In this document: piece after piece, positions 7,091 to 14,669 of the stretch
Layout of the letters: the number at the start of each line of letters is the position of its first letter
Position numbering within the stretch: the stretch's first letter is position 1
From: Bacteroidaceae bacterium
GTDB taxonomy: Bacteria; Bacteroidota; Bacteroidia; Bacteroidales; Barnesiellaceae_A
DNA length: 41,928 nucleotides
Assembly: GCA_017531985.1 (NCBI GenBank)
Contig: JAFXJY010000042.1
Location: 1 to 41,928 of the forward strand
Direction of reading: 5' to 3'
The notes under the pieces: model-generated
Told to the model about the DNA's origin: nothing
The model's input: the letters and a program-made list of their open reading frames with translations, nothing else
Database searches by the model: none
Program-made: the position numbers and the translations under genes

Positions 7091-7750
7091 ATGGAAATGA
7101 GTATGAAAAGAATGGTGATATTCGACCTTGATGGTACATTGCTTAATACAATCGACGACCTTGCCACATCGGTCAATTATGCTCTTTCGGTCAACGGTTA
7201 TCCTACGCATGAAGTCGTTGAATATCCGGCCTTTGTAGGAAATGGAATTGACAAATTGATAGAACGAGCCATGCCCCGGAATGCTCGTACGCATGAACTT
7301 GTGATGCGTGTAAAATCGGACTTTGTAGCTTATTATGATGAACACAACGCTGTGTATACCCGACCTTATGATGGTATAAATGCGTTGCTCATGACTCTAC
7401 AAGAGAGAAAAGTGCTGCTTGCAGTAGCTTCCAATAAATATCATGAGGCCACGCTATCGATAATTGCTCATTATTTTCCATCTATTGCATTCGTTGCTGT
7501 ATTAGGGCAACGCGAGAATTTTCCTAAGAAGCCTCACCCTGCCATTGTCAACGAAATATTATCTATTGCTCATGTAGATGCATCCGATGTACTATATGTA
7601 GGCGATTCGGATGTCGATATGACAACAGCCTCGTTGGCAGGAGTCGAATCGGTGGGTGTTACATGGGGATTCAGGTCGGAGGAAAATCTTCGTGAAGCCG
7701 GAGCCTGTCACATTATAAACACTCCCAACGATTTGCTACAATTGATGTAA
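7091..7750 (+). CDS. HAD hydrolase, phosphoglycolate phosphatase-like
   Basis: The 219-residue HAD-superfamily phosphatase has motif I VIFDLDGTLLNT, motif II in VASNKYHE, the motif III lysine in KKPHPAIV and motif IV YVGDSDVDM, in a cap-1 arrangement close to Gph. Such enzymes remove phosphate from 2-phosphoglycolate or other small phosphoesters, and the substrate cannot be told from sequence. In-frame ATG codons at 7091, 7097 and 7103 are all possible, and the last (MKRMVIFDLDG) gives the most family-like N-terminus. It follows menD by 12 bases and is likely the last gene of the ftsY-rimO-menFD transcript. Confidence 0.88.
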   Translation: MEMSMKRMVIFDLDGTLLNTIDDLATSVNYALSVNGYPTHEVVEYPAFVGNGIDKLIERAMPRNARTHELVMRVKSDFVAYYDEHNAVYTRPYDGINALLMTLQERKVLLAVASNKYHEATLSIIAHYFPSIAFVAVLGQRENFPKKPHPAIVNEILSIAHVDASDVLYVGDSDVDMTTASLAGVESVGVTWGFRSEENLREAGACHIINTPNDLLQLM

Positions 7751-7835
7751 TCAATATCGATATTTCACTCATGTCTTGTTGATGCATTATAGTCAATCGG
7801 TGCATAAGATAGAGGATTCTAAATGTGCTTATACC

Positions 7836-8594
7836 TTACATCTCATTTTCCTCGGTTACCCCATAACCTTGTTCGTTGTAGTAGCCTAATGTGTGATAGG
7901 TCATACCCTCACGATAATACTCAGTCATGTGTTTGCTCCAATTCTTGTCGGTAGTACCTATGCTGTGAGAATGGTTGTATAACCCAATCGTTCGGTCATA
8001 CTGAGCCATCTTCGATTCCATGTTGTCGGTACTATATCGATTGTTATGAATAATGAGTGAGCGTTCTTGTTTGGGACGCGAGTCGGGTTGTTCACGCGGA
8101 TAACCTATGGCAAGACCGCACACAATGGCGACCCCTTTGGGTAAGTGAAGCATCTCGGACAATTCACGAGGTGCAGCCGTGCGAATGTATCCGATGCAAC
8201 AGCATCCCAATCCCATGCTCTCGGACATGATGCGAGCGTTGCACATGGCAATGGTTGCATCGATGACTCCTACCAGAATACCATCTAATGTGTGCTGGAA
8301 CGGTGGTAATACCCATTCGTTATTTTCTGCTGCAATTTCTATCTTATGATAGTCGCTGCAAAAGATAAGAAATAAGGCACAAGTCTTTATCTGTTTTTGT
8401 CCAGTCAGAGCATATATCTGCTCTTTAAGTTTTTGCTCTTCAACAGCTATTACACTATATTGTTGTCCGTTGTAACTTGTTGGTGAGTTGGAGATTGCCC
8501 GATATATCAATTCCTTTTTCTCCGGTTCGATGGCCTGTCGTTCATAGCGACGAATGGATGTGCGGTTGAGCAGCGTTTCTATTATATTCTTCAT
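7836..8594 (-). CDS. NfsA-type nitroreductase family protein
   Basis: The 252-residue protein resembles NfsA/FRP flavin-dependent nitroreductases. It has RTSIRRYERQAI near the start, NSPTSYNGQQYSVI (FMN-binding loop), a GLGCCCIGYIR segment and GLAIGYP near residue 180, followed by a basic RPKQE motif as in NfsA. These enzymes use NADPH to reduce nitroaromatics, quinones or flavins. The physiological substrate is unknown. The C-terminal 45 residues (NWSKHMTEYYREGMTYHTLG) fit the Bacteroidetes subfamily. It is the last gene of the minus-strand group, 68 bases after folK. A degenerate -7 (TACCTTCG, 8632-8625) could give it some independent expression. Confidence 0.85.
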   Translation of the reverse strand: MKNIIETLLNRTSIRRYERQAIEPEKKELIYRAISNSPTSYNGQQYSVIAVEEQKLKEQIYALTGQKQIKTCALFLIFCSDYHKIEIAAENNEWVLPPFQHTLDGILVGVIDATIAMCNARIMSESMGLGCCCIGYIRTAAPRELSEMLHLPKGVAIVCGLAIGYPREQPDSRPKQERSLIIHNNRYSTDNMESKMAQYDRTIGLYNHSHSIGTTDKNWSKHMTEYYREGMTYHTLGYYNEQGYGVTEENEM

Positions 8595-8662
8595 ACAACT
8601 TGTTTTTTTAGTAAAACAACTGCACGAAGGTAAATGTTGCGAGAGAGTGTATCGAAAATGCT

Positions 8663-9040
8663 TTAATGATTGTCGAGAAGTTGCAGACCGTGTTTCATAT
8701 AGTTCATTTGCATGTCACGTTCTTTTATGATGGTATCATTCCACATGATAATGTCGATGTCGAGTGGAATAATTCCCTGTCGTTTCAGTTCGATGGTGCG
8801 TCCTGCGTTGATTTCCCATTGTTTGAAGGTGTGCCGCAATGTATCATATTCATCATTAGTGATGGCAACAATCAGAGCATTGGCATAGGGAGCTGCTGTT
8901 GTACTTCCTTCGGCCGCTGAAATGAAGATGGGTGTTTGAGCTATTATATGCGATATCTCGCCAATGGCTTGGATGGTGCGTTGTAAGATAGATTGCTTAT
9001 CGGGGGTGTTCGCCCCTATACTTATAAGAACTTTTGCCAT
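8663..9040 (-). CDS. folK: HPPK-type folate biosynthesis pyrophosphokinase (short form)
   Basis: This 125-residue protein resembles 6-hydroxymethyl-7,8-dihydropterin pyrophosphokinase, which transfers pyrophosphate from ATP to the pterin during folate synthesis. It has VLISIGANTPDKQS at the N-terminus, ANALIVAITND in the middle, and RQGIIPLDIDIIMWND, whose two aspartates would bind magnesium. It is shorter than the usual 150-160 residues: the C-terminus ends after YMKHGLQLLD, where other HPPKs continue with the RxFVLxPL region. Short relatives of this kind occur in Bacteroidetes, so activity is plausible but unproven. It starts three bases after the metallophosphoesterase stop. Confidence 0.8.
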   Translation of the reverse strand: MAKVLISIGANTPDKQSILQRTIQAIGEISHIIAQTPIFISAAEGSTTAAPYANALIVAITNDEYDTLRHTFKQWEINAGRTIELKRQGIIPLDIDIIMWNDTIIKERDMQMNYMKHGLQLLDNH

Positions 9041-9043
9041 GAC

Positions 9044-10210
9044 TTATTGAGTCGATTGAAGGGTTATCAAGGTGACTTCGGGTGTAGCACCTAATCGAGT
9101 GGGAAACATCGTGCAGCCAATTCCGATATTGACATACAAATATTGTACGTCCTCGTTGTAAAGACCGCCCCATTCAGGATATCTGATGGCAATGGGCGAT
9201 TGTCCTGCAATTTCTATTTGCAAGGCATGAGTGTGTCCCGATAGAGTGAGGTCGATATTGCTCATGGGGAGTACCTCACTTCGCCAATGACGAGGGTTGT
9301 GACTGATGAGGATTTTGAAATTGTCGTCATGAAGCGACGGATAGGCCTTGATTAAATCACCGTATTGTTGAAAGGGTGGTTCTCCCCAGTTTTCCACACC
9401 TATTATGGCGATGGAATCATTGTTGCGGTGGATAAAGGTAGAGGCATTGTCGAGTAGCTGCCATCCCATTTCAGCTTGTATGGAGTGCAGTAGATTGAGG
9501 TTTCCTTTGCGGGCTTGCGGGGATGTCCATTTGACAAAGTCGCCATAGTCATGATTGCCCATGACCGAGAAAATACCATCCTGTGCTTGTAATTGCGATA
9601 GGATGCTTTGATACTCTTGTAGTTCGGTGGCTTTGCGGTTGACCATATCGCCCGAGAAGATGATGATGTCGGGTTGTAACCGGTTGATGCAGTCGACTAC
9701 TCGTTGGGCATATCGATGTGAATAAAGTGTTTCGAGATGCATATCGGAGAACTGCACAATGCGATAACCATCAAACTCGGATGGTAGTCGTTCGCTTACA
9801 ATCTCACACCTCTCTACATGAATGCGATAACGATTAATTGTGCTACCCACTATAAGTACAAAGCTGATTATGGCACACGTCACTCCTATGTAATGCCCCA
9901 TCCTGCCACGAGGATGTCGTAAGTAATCGATCCATGAAATAATGGTGTAGCATATCTTGGGGATATATATAAGCATGAACCCATACATTACCCACACCAA
10001 CGTGGGGATACTGTCTCCCAATCCGCCTAATGCCGCTACGCAACCTATTGATGTGAGTGTAATGAGCAAGGCAGTGTGTAGCAGCATATATATCATGGTG
10101 CCACGTTTACCATAGCGAGGGGTAATAATGCGATGTGTTACATAAAAGTTGCAACACAACCCGGTGAGTAGGAGGCTGATAATGCCTACTAAGTGGAATA
10201 GCAATTGCAT
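9044..10210 (-). CDS. Membrane-anchored metallophosphoesterase
   Basis: The 388-residue protein has about four N-terminal membrane helices (within residues 1-125) and a calcineurin-like phosphoesterase domain. Metal-binding motifs are FSDMHLE, FSGDMVN, MGNHDYG, ISHNPRH and SGHTH, in the standard order. This architecture matches the YkuE/YaeI group of membrane-associated phosphoesterases. Some relatives act on lipid pyrophosphates, but the substrate here is unknown. It starts four bases after the acyltransferase stop and ends three bases before folK, so cotranscription is very likely. Proximity to an acyltransferase hints at envelope lipid metabolism, which is only inference. Confidence 0.9.
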   Translation of the reverse strand: MQLLFHLVGIISLLLTGLCCNFYVTHRIITPRYGKRGTMIYMLLHTALLITLTSIGCVAALGGLGDSIPTLVWVMYGFMLIYIPKICYTIISWIDYLRHPRGRMGHYIGVTCAIISFVLIVGSTINRYRIHVERCEIVSERLPSEFDGYRIVQFSDMHLETLYSHRYAQRVVDCINRLQPDIIIFSGDMVNRKATELQEYQSILSQLQAQDGIFSVMGNHDYGDFVKWTSPQARKGNLNLLHSIQAEMGWQLLDNASTFIHRNNDSIAIIGVENWGEPPFQQYGDLIKAYPSLHDDNFKILISHNPRHWRSEVLPMSNIDLTLSGHTHALQIEIAGQSPIAIRYPEWGGLYNEDVQYLYVNIGIGCTMFPTRLGATPEVTLITLQSTQ

Positions 10211-10214
10211 AAGA

Positions 10215-11369
10215 CTATTCTTCGGTGGCGAGTTTGTTTTTGAGAGGATTGGAGTACATCAACAACATTTTCTCGAATACAAACTTGTAGTCATCGGCTG
10301 ATAATTCGCCTAACTTTCCAATCTGTCCTTGCAGATATTGCAGGAACTTTTCTTTCTTCAAGCTGTCGTACTCGTTAGCAAATCGGTCGGTATTGTGAAG
10401 CATGTCGTAAGCGATGTAGTTGACTTCATAGATACGATAGTGACGATGGATGTGGCGGTCAATAATCTGAGAAACCGATTGTAGAATGCTTGCTTTATCC
10501 ATCTCGGTATTAATGTGTTCGATTTCTTCGTTAATACAAGGTGTAAAATGATAGTTGACAATGCCTTTGTATCCCATTATACCGGTCTGCATGCTTATGA
10601 GATCGTCTTTTTCGCTTTTCTTAAATTCGGGGTTTTTGCTTTTTTGCAGTAATTCATATGCTTTCAGACTATCGCAAGGGTCATATTCGTACGAGATGGC
10701 AACGGGTGCGATGTTGAGCTGTCGAATGGCATTGAGTAATGTATCATTACTACTCAATGTCAACATTTTTATGAGGGCATCTTGTGTGCGGTCATTCGAG
10801 TCTTTGGCACGACCTTCGCGTTGAGCTATCCACACCGATTGTTTTTTCTCATGGATGGTGTGATGGATGTAGGCCGATAGTTGCTTGGCTGCTTCCAGAG
10901 CTTGCTTGATGCCGACACCTCGCTTGACAATAAAACTTTTGTTGATGCGAACAAGGTCTGAAATCCATTGATAGGCCAGTAGATTGTCTCCGATGGCTAT
11001 TTCGCAAGTATCATATCCGTTCTTGTAAAGGATTATTCCCAAGAATGATGCATCAAGGACTATGTCGCGATGGTTGGATATAAAAAGATAATTGTGGTCT
11101 TTCTCTATTACATGGATGCCTTGTTCCTCCAACGAGGATGTTGTCTGTGCGATTAGTTTATCGAGAAACGGTACAATGATTTCGGATTGAAATTCATTGA
11201 TAGAATTAAGGCTCATCATTTTTTGTCCGAACAGTGTGAAATCTATCTCGGGCATTACCGTTGTGATAACGGTCTTGAAATAGGGTTCTTTCAGCAATTC
11301 GGCTGCTTTCTGACGATATTCATCGTCTCTAAAAGAGCGTATGTCTTCAAAGTCTACTATTTCTCTCAT
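10215..11369 (-). CDS. PlsC/PlsB-like acyltransferase
   Basis: The 384-residue protein carries the glycerolipid acyltransferase signature HX4D as FISNHRDIVLDASFL (near residue 115) and a later WIAQREGRAKDSND block corresponding to the phosphate-binding EG motif. The overall size and N-terminal DDEYRQKAAELL region match a Bacteroidetes family annotated as 1-acyl-glycerol-3-phosphate acyltransferase. The likely role is acyl transfer to a glycerophosphate or related lipid at the inner face of the membrane. There is no evident transmembrane segment. It lies 37 bases after the pseudouridine synthase gene, with a possible weak promoter (TATTTTTG, 11398-11391) in that gap. Confidence 0.85.
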   Translation of the reverse strand: MREIVDFEDIRSFRDDEYRQKAAELLKEPYFKTVITTVMPEIDFTLFGQKMMSLNSINEFQSEIIVPFLDKLIAQTTSSLEEQGIHVIEKDHNYLFISNHRDIVLDASFLGIILYKNGYDTCEIAIGDNLLAYQWISDLVRINKSFIVKRGVGIKQALEAAKQLSAYIHHTIHEKKQSVWIAQREGRAKDSNDRTQDALIKMLTLSSNDTLLNAIRQLNIAPVAISYEYDPCDSLKAYELLQKSKNPEFKKSEKDDLISMQTGIMGYKGIVNYHFTPCINEEIEHINTEMDKASILQSVSQIIDRHIHRHYRIYEVNYIAYDMLHNTDRFANEYDSLKKEKFLQYLQGQIGKLGELSADDYKFVFEKMLLMYSNPLKNKLATEE

Positions 11370-11406
11370 ATCTCGGTTGTTTTTAGTTTACAAAAATAAA
11401 ATATAA

Positions 11407-12474
11407 TTATTCATCATTATCTATTTCACGAGCCGATATGTATTGACGCCATCGTTCTATTAAGGCTGTCATATCGGTCGGTATGTCGGTGTCGAAAAAC
11501 ATTTCTTCGCCGGTGCGAGGATGCTTGAAGCCTAATGTCTTGGCATGTAAGGCTTGTCGGGGACAGGTGTCGAAACAGTTCTGTACAAACTGGCGATACT
11601 TGGCAAAGGTTGTTCCACGCAGTATTTGATTGCCTCCGTATCGTTCGTCGTTGAACAAAGTGTGACCTATGTGTTTCATATGTACCCTTATCTGATGGGT
11701 GCGACCTGTTTCCAATACGCACTCTACTACCGATACATATCCCAGACGTTCGATAGTGCGATAGTGGGTAACGGCACTCTTGCCATACTCACCATTGGGA
11801 AAGACTGTCATTTGTAAGCGGTCTTTGAGACTGCGACCTATATGACCTTCTATGCGGCCTTGGTCTTCTTCCATGGCTCCCCACACGAGTGCTACATATT
11901 TGCGTTGGGTGGTCTTGTGGAAGAATTGTAGTCCCAAGTGGGTCTTGGCTTCGGGGGTCTTGGCTATGACAAGCAGCCCCGATGTGTCCTTATCAATGCG
12001 ATGAACAAGACCTAAGCGTGGGTCGCTGACATCATACTCGGGGTTGTCGCGGAAGTGCCATGCCAGTGCATTGACAAGTGTGCCGCTATAATTACCATGC
12101 CCCGGGTGTACTACAAGTCCGGCCGGCTTATTGACAACCAATACATCGGCATCTTCATATACAATTTCCAGCGGTATGTCTTGGGGGATTATCTCGCATT
12201 CATATCGGGGGCGATCCATTACTATCGATACGACATCTAACGGCTTTACTCTATAATTGGACTTGACAGCCTTGCCGTTAACAAGGATGCAGCCGGCTTC
12301 GGCGGCTTGCTGGATGCGATTGCGTGAAGCATTTTCCATGCGAGTGACCAAGAACTTATCTACTCGTAGCAGAGTCTGTCCTTTGTCGGCAACGAAACGA
12401 AAATGTTCGTATAATTCTCGTTCATTATCGTCGTTGATAAGTATATCTTCGCTATCGTGCAACTCTTCACTCAT
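11407..12474 (-). CDS. rluD: RluD-type 23S rRNA pseudouridine synthase
   Basis: This 355-residue enzyme of the RluA/RluD family has an N-terminal S4 RNA-binding domain (about 30-95, LRVDKFLVTRM and AGCILVNGKAVKSNYRV) and a catalytic domain with the active-site aspartate in VHRIDKDTSGLLV. Further family motifs are VNKPAGLVVHPGHGN and TGRTHQIRVHM. The S4 domain and length fit RluD, which modifies helix 69 of 23S rRNA, although other RluA relatives cannot be excluded. The acidic 25-residue N-terminal extension is family variation. It starts 15 bases after the PASTA gene stop. Confidence 0.9.
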   Translation of the reverse strand: MSEELHDSEDILINDDNERELYEHFRFVADKGQTLLRVDKFLVTRMENASRNRIQQAAEAGCILVNGKAVKSNYRVKPLDVVSIVMDRPRYECEIIPQDIPLEIVYEDADVLVVNKPAGLVVHPGHGNYSGTLVNALAWHFRDNPEYDVSDPRLGLVHRIDKDTSGLLVIAKTPEAKTHLGLQFFHKTTQRKYVALVWGAMEEDQGRIEGHIGRSLKDRLQMTVFPNGEYGKSAVTHYRTIERLGYVSVVECVLETGRTHQIRVHMKHIGHTLFNDERYGGNQILRGTTFAKYRQFVQNCFDTCPRQALHAKTLGFKHPRTGEEMFFDTDIPTDMTALIERWRQYISAREIDNDE

Positions 12475-12489
12475 GACAAAACGCGTTTT

Positions 12490-13125
12490 TTATTGAAAAA
12501 ACATATCGGTTATTTGTTCTATGATATTCCCTTCGCTACGCAAAGAGTCGCCGATCGAGGCGTCTGTCTCGTCGGACGTTGTACCCGAACCTACTATTAT
12601 AACAATGCGATCGGCAATCGGAATTTTTTCGCCGGCCGATACTTCTTTCCCCTTGTACTCGATGCTCAGCACAAGGTCTTTATAGGGCGAATTTTTGTAT
12701 TCTATGGCAACATTACGAAATCCCAGACTTTTCAGTTGAGCTTCGGCTTGACGTACCGATGTGTTGATTAGATTGGGTACTTTTATCAATCGCGGTGTTT
12801 TAGCATTGATGGTGATGTATACGATGCGACCTTCTTTTATCTTGCTCTCAGGAGCCGGTATTTGCTCGAGAATGATGCCGGGTGTTTTCCTGTCGTTGTG
12901 TATTGAGTCGATAATTTCATAACGAAGATTGAGTCGCGTCAATATCTCATCGGCTTCTTCAATGGTTATACCCTTGATAGATGGAACTGTTGTAGCTTGA
13001 TCATGTCGGGTGTATGTATGCAGCCAACAATTAAGGCCAATAAATAACATGATTGCTACTATAAGCATCAATGTAAGGTTGGCGATAATGCGATGACCTT
13101 TGAAGAATTCTATTATTCTTTTCAT
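12490..13125 (-). CDS. Membrane-anchored PASTA-domain protein
   Basis: The 211-residue protein has a short cytoplasmic N-terminus, one membrane helix (about 15-37, LTLMLIVAIMLFIGLNCWL) and two PASTA domains outside: residues about 44-110 beginning VPSIKGITIEEADEIL, and about 113-180 beginning VPNLINTSVRQAEAQL. PASTA domains bind peptidoglycan fragments. Here they lack the kinase or penicillin-binding domain they often accompany. I choose the ATG at 13125 because an upstream in-frame ATG (13155) would lie at the predicted transcription start. It is the first gene of the minus-strand operon. In other Bacteroidetes such a gene sits next to rluD and a D-Ala-D-Ala ligase gene, and the ligase is absent here. 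Confidence 0.88.
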   Translation of the reverse strand: MKRIIEFFKGHRIIANLTLMLIVAIMLFIGLNCWLHTYTRHDQATTVPSIKGITIEEADEILTRLNLRYEIIDSIHNDRKTPGIILEQIPAPESKIKEGRIVYITINAKTPRLIKVPNLINTSVRQAEAQLKSLGFRNVAIEYKNSPYKDLVLSIEYKGKEVSAGEKIPIADRIVIIVGSGTTSDETDASIGDSLRSEGNIIEQITDMFFQ

Positions 13126-13159
13126 ATATACATATATTTGCGTTATTTCATACAAAAGA

Positions 13160-13189
13160 CAAAGATAAGGAAAATAGATGTAATATCAA
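13160..13189 (-). promoter_or_regulatory. Promoter of the PASTA-rluD-folK operon
   Basis: On the minus strand TTG (13189-13187) is followed after 19 bases by TATCTTTG (13167-13160), an excellent Bacteroidetes promoter. Transcription would start near 13154, about 29 bases before the ATG at 13125. Confidence 0.75.
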
Positions 13190-13233
13190 GCCTAAAAAAA
13201 TAATATCTTATTTTTCTTGTTGTAAATAATCGC

Positions 13234-13431
13234 TAAGAATCTGTTTTAATTTTATTTCGAGATTATTTGAGGACTATTTTTGAGCAGATATTCATTGGAA
13301 GAATGCAGGGAATAGCGAGCTATTTTCAAAATTCCGAAATGAATAGATGCCTAAAAGAGTCTTAAAGAAGCCGAAACTATTCTTAGCAATAGCAAATGAA
13401 CTTGTTTAATAAAATTCAAAACAGATTCTTA
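13234..13431. mobile_element. MITE-like element with 23/24-bp terminal inverted repeats
   Basis: TAAGAATCTGTTTTAATTTT and onward (13234-13256) is repeated inverted at 13408-13431, differing by a single one-base insertion. A second inner inverted repeat, TATTCATT (13289-13296) with AATGAATA (13338-13345), lies inside. No coding frame is present in the 198 bp. Both ends are flanked by TA, which would fit insertion at a TA target by an IS630/Tc1-like transposase, but the TA is also part of the repeat, so this is ambiguous. The element lies between two divergent promoters. Alternatives are a large structured RNA or a protein-binding region. Confidence 0.6.
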
Positions 13432-13523
13432 AATGTCGTTCAAAGAACTTTTTTGAGAATATTCATAATTGATATATTATCTTTAAAAAAATTAATAATC
13501 GCTGTTATTTGAATCTAAAACAC

Positions 13524-13531
13524 TAACTTTG
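13524..13531 (+). promoter_or_regulatory. -7 element for the coiled-coil gene
   Basis: TAACTTTG matches the Bacteroidetes -7 consensus 21 bases before the ATG at 13553. No good -33 TTG is visible 19-20 bases upstream. The element overlaps an in-frame upstream ATG (13529), which argues that 13553 is the real start. Confidence 0.55.
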
Positions 13532-13552
13532 CATGCACAAATACTTAGAAAT

Positions 13553-14467
13553 ATGGCCGATTGGAAAGAAATGATTAAGAATAACAAACCGGTAGCCGGT
13601 GTGGTAGCTGCTGTTGCAGTGGTTCTTGTTGCAGTTATTGTGGTTTTGGCAGTCTCTAATAGCAAGCATGCTAAGGAGATAGAACAACTCGAAGTTGAAA
13701 AGGAGCGTATGCAACTTGAATATGAGTATGCCGACCTTGCCGAGCAGTATGCTCTGTATGAGGGACAGAAACTTATATTGAAGAATGATTCTCTTATAGA
13801 ACGTCTCGAAGCCGAACAACTGAAAGTGCAACGTCTGTATGAAGAGTTGAAATCGGAGAAGGCTACCAATGCTGCACGCATTGCTGAGTTGCGTGCCGAG
13901 TTGGAGACCCTGCGTGGCATCATGAGGGTATATGTGGCTCAAATCGATTCGCTCAATCGTGAGAATAAGACGCTCCGCGATGAGAATAAGAAGCAACGTC
14001 GTACAATTGCCAATGTGAAGTCGCAAAACGAACAGTTGATAAGTCAGCGTGACTCTTTGACCGAGAAAGTGATTATTGCCTCAAAACTCGATGCCGTAGG
14101 TGTGAAAGTAACCCCTTTGCGTAAAAATGGTAAGCTGGCTAAAAAAATCAAGCAAATTACAAAACTGGAAATCTCTTTCTCTATTGCCAAGAATGTAACA
14201 GCATCCACCGGTGAGAAGCATGTGTATGCTCGCATACGCAAGCCCGATGGTGATATTCTGATAAAAAACGAAAGTGATGTATTCCCCTTTGAAGGTAGTC
14301 ACATACCCTATTCTTGTCGCAAAGTTGTTGAGTATGCCGGTGAAGAAATCAATGGCGTAGCGATGTATTGGGATGTCGAAGAGTTTTTGTATCCCGGTGA
14401 GTATGAAGTGGAAATTTTTGCCGATAACTATCTGATAGGTAGTGGGGTGTTTACGCTTGAAAAATAA
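13553..14467 (+). CDS. Uncharacterised inner-membrane coiled-coil protein
   Basis: I do not recognise a named family for this 304-residue protein. It has a short cytoplasmic N-terminus (MADWKEMIKNNKP), one strong membrane helix (about 15-36, Val/Ala-rich), a long heptad-rich coiled coil (about 38-165, with many Glu, Leu and Arg) and a C-terminal beta-rich domain of about 120 residues ending YEVEIFADNYLIGSGVFTLE. The layout suggests a periplasm-facing spacer with a terminal Ig-like or binding domain, perhaps tied to envelope organisation. The start at 13553 is chosen because the promoter -7 overlaps the earlier ATG. It appears to be a single-gene unit with its own promoter and terminator. Confidence 0.8.
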   Translation: MADWKEMIKNNKPVAGVVAAVAVVLVAVIVVLAVSNSKHAKEIEQLEVEKERMQLEYEYADLAEQYALYEGQKLILKNDSLIERLEAEQLKVQRLYEELKSEKATNAARIAELRAELETLRGIMRVYVAQIDSLNRENKTLRDENKKQRRTIANVKSQNEQLISQRDSLTEKVIIASKLDAVGVKVTPLRKNGKLAKKIKQITKLEISFSIAKNVTASTGEKHVYARIRKPDGDILIKNESDVFPFEGSHIPYSCRKVVEYAGEEINGVAMYWDVEEFLYPGEYEVEIFADNYLIGSGVFTLEK

Positions 14468-14608
14468 TTGTTCTTCCGTAGCTTTTTCATATAGCAACTT
14501 CTATCATTTGCATTGTTATGATAGGTGTACGGTTCTGTGAAATATATAGAAGTTCACTTAAATTAGTCTAACTATATCGTCTGTTTTACGGCGAAATATG
14601 TTTATAAG

Positions 14609-14640
14609 GCAGCCTTCGATTAACTCGTAAGGCTGTCTTT
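14609..14640 (+). terminator. Probable terminator after the coiled-coil gene
   Basis: GCAGCCTT (609-616) pairs with AAGGCTGT (629-636, last pair G-U) around a 12-base loop and is followed by CTTT. The T-run is short, so some read-through into the exporter operon is possible. No clear promoter is seen between it and 14670. Confidence 0.6.
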
Positions 14641-14669
14641 CGTATAGTCGTAATGTATAAAGCCTCCGA

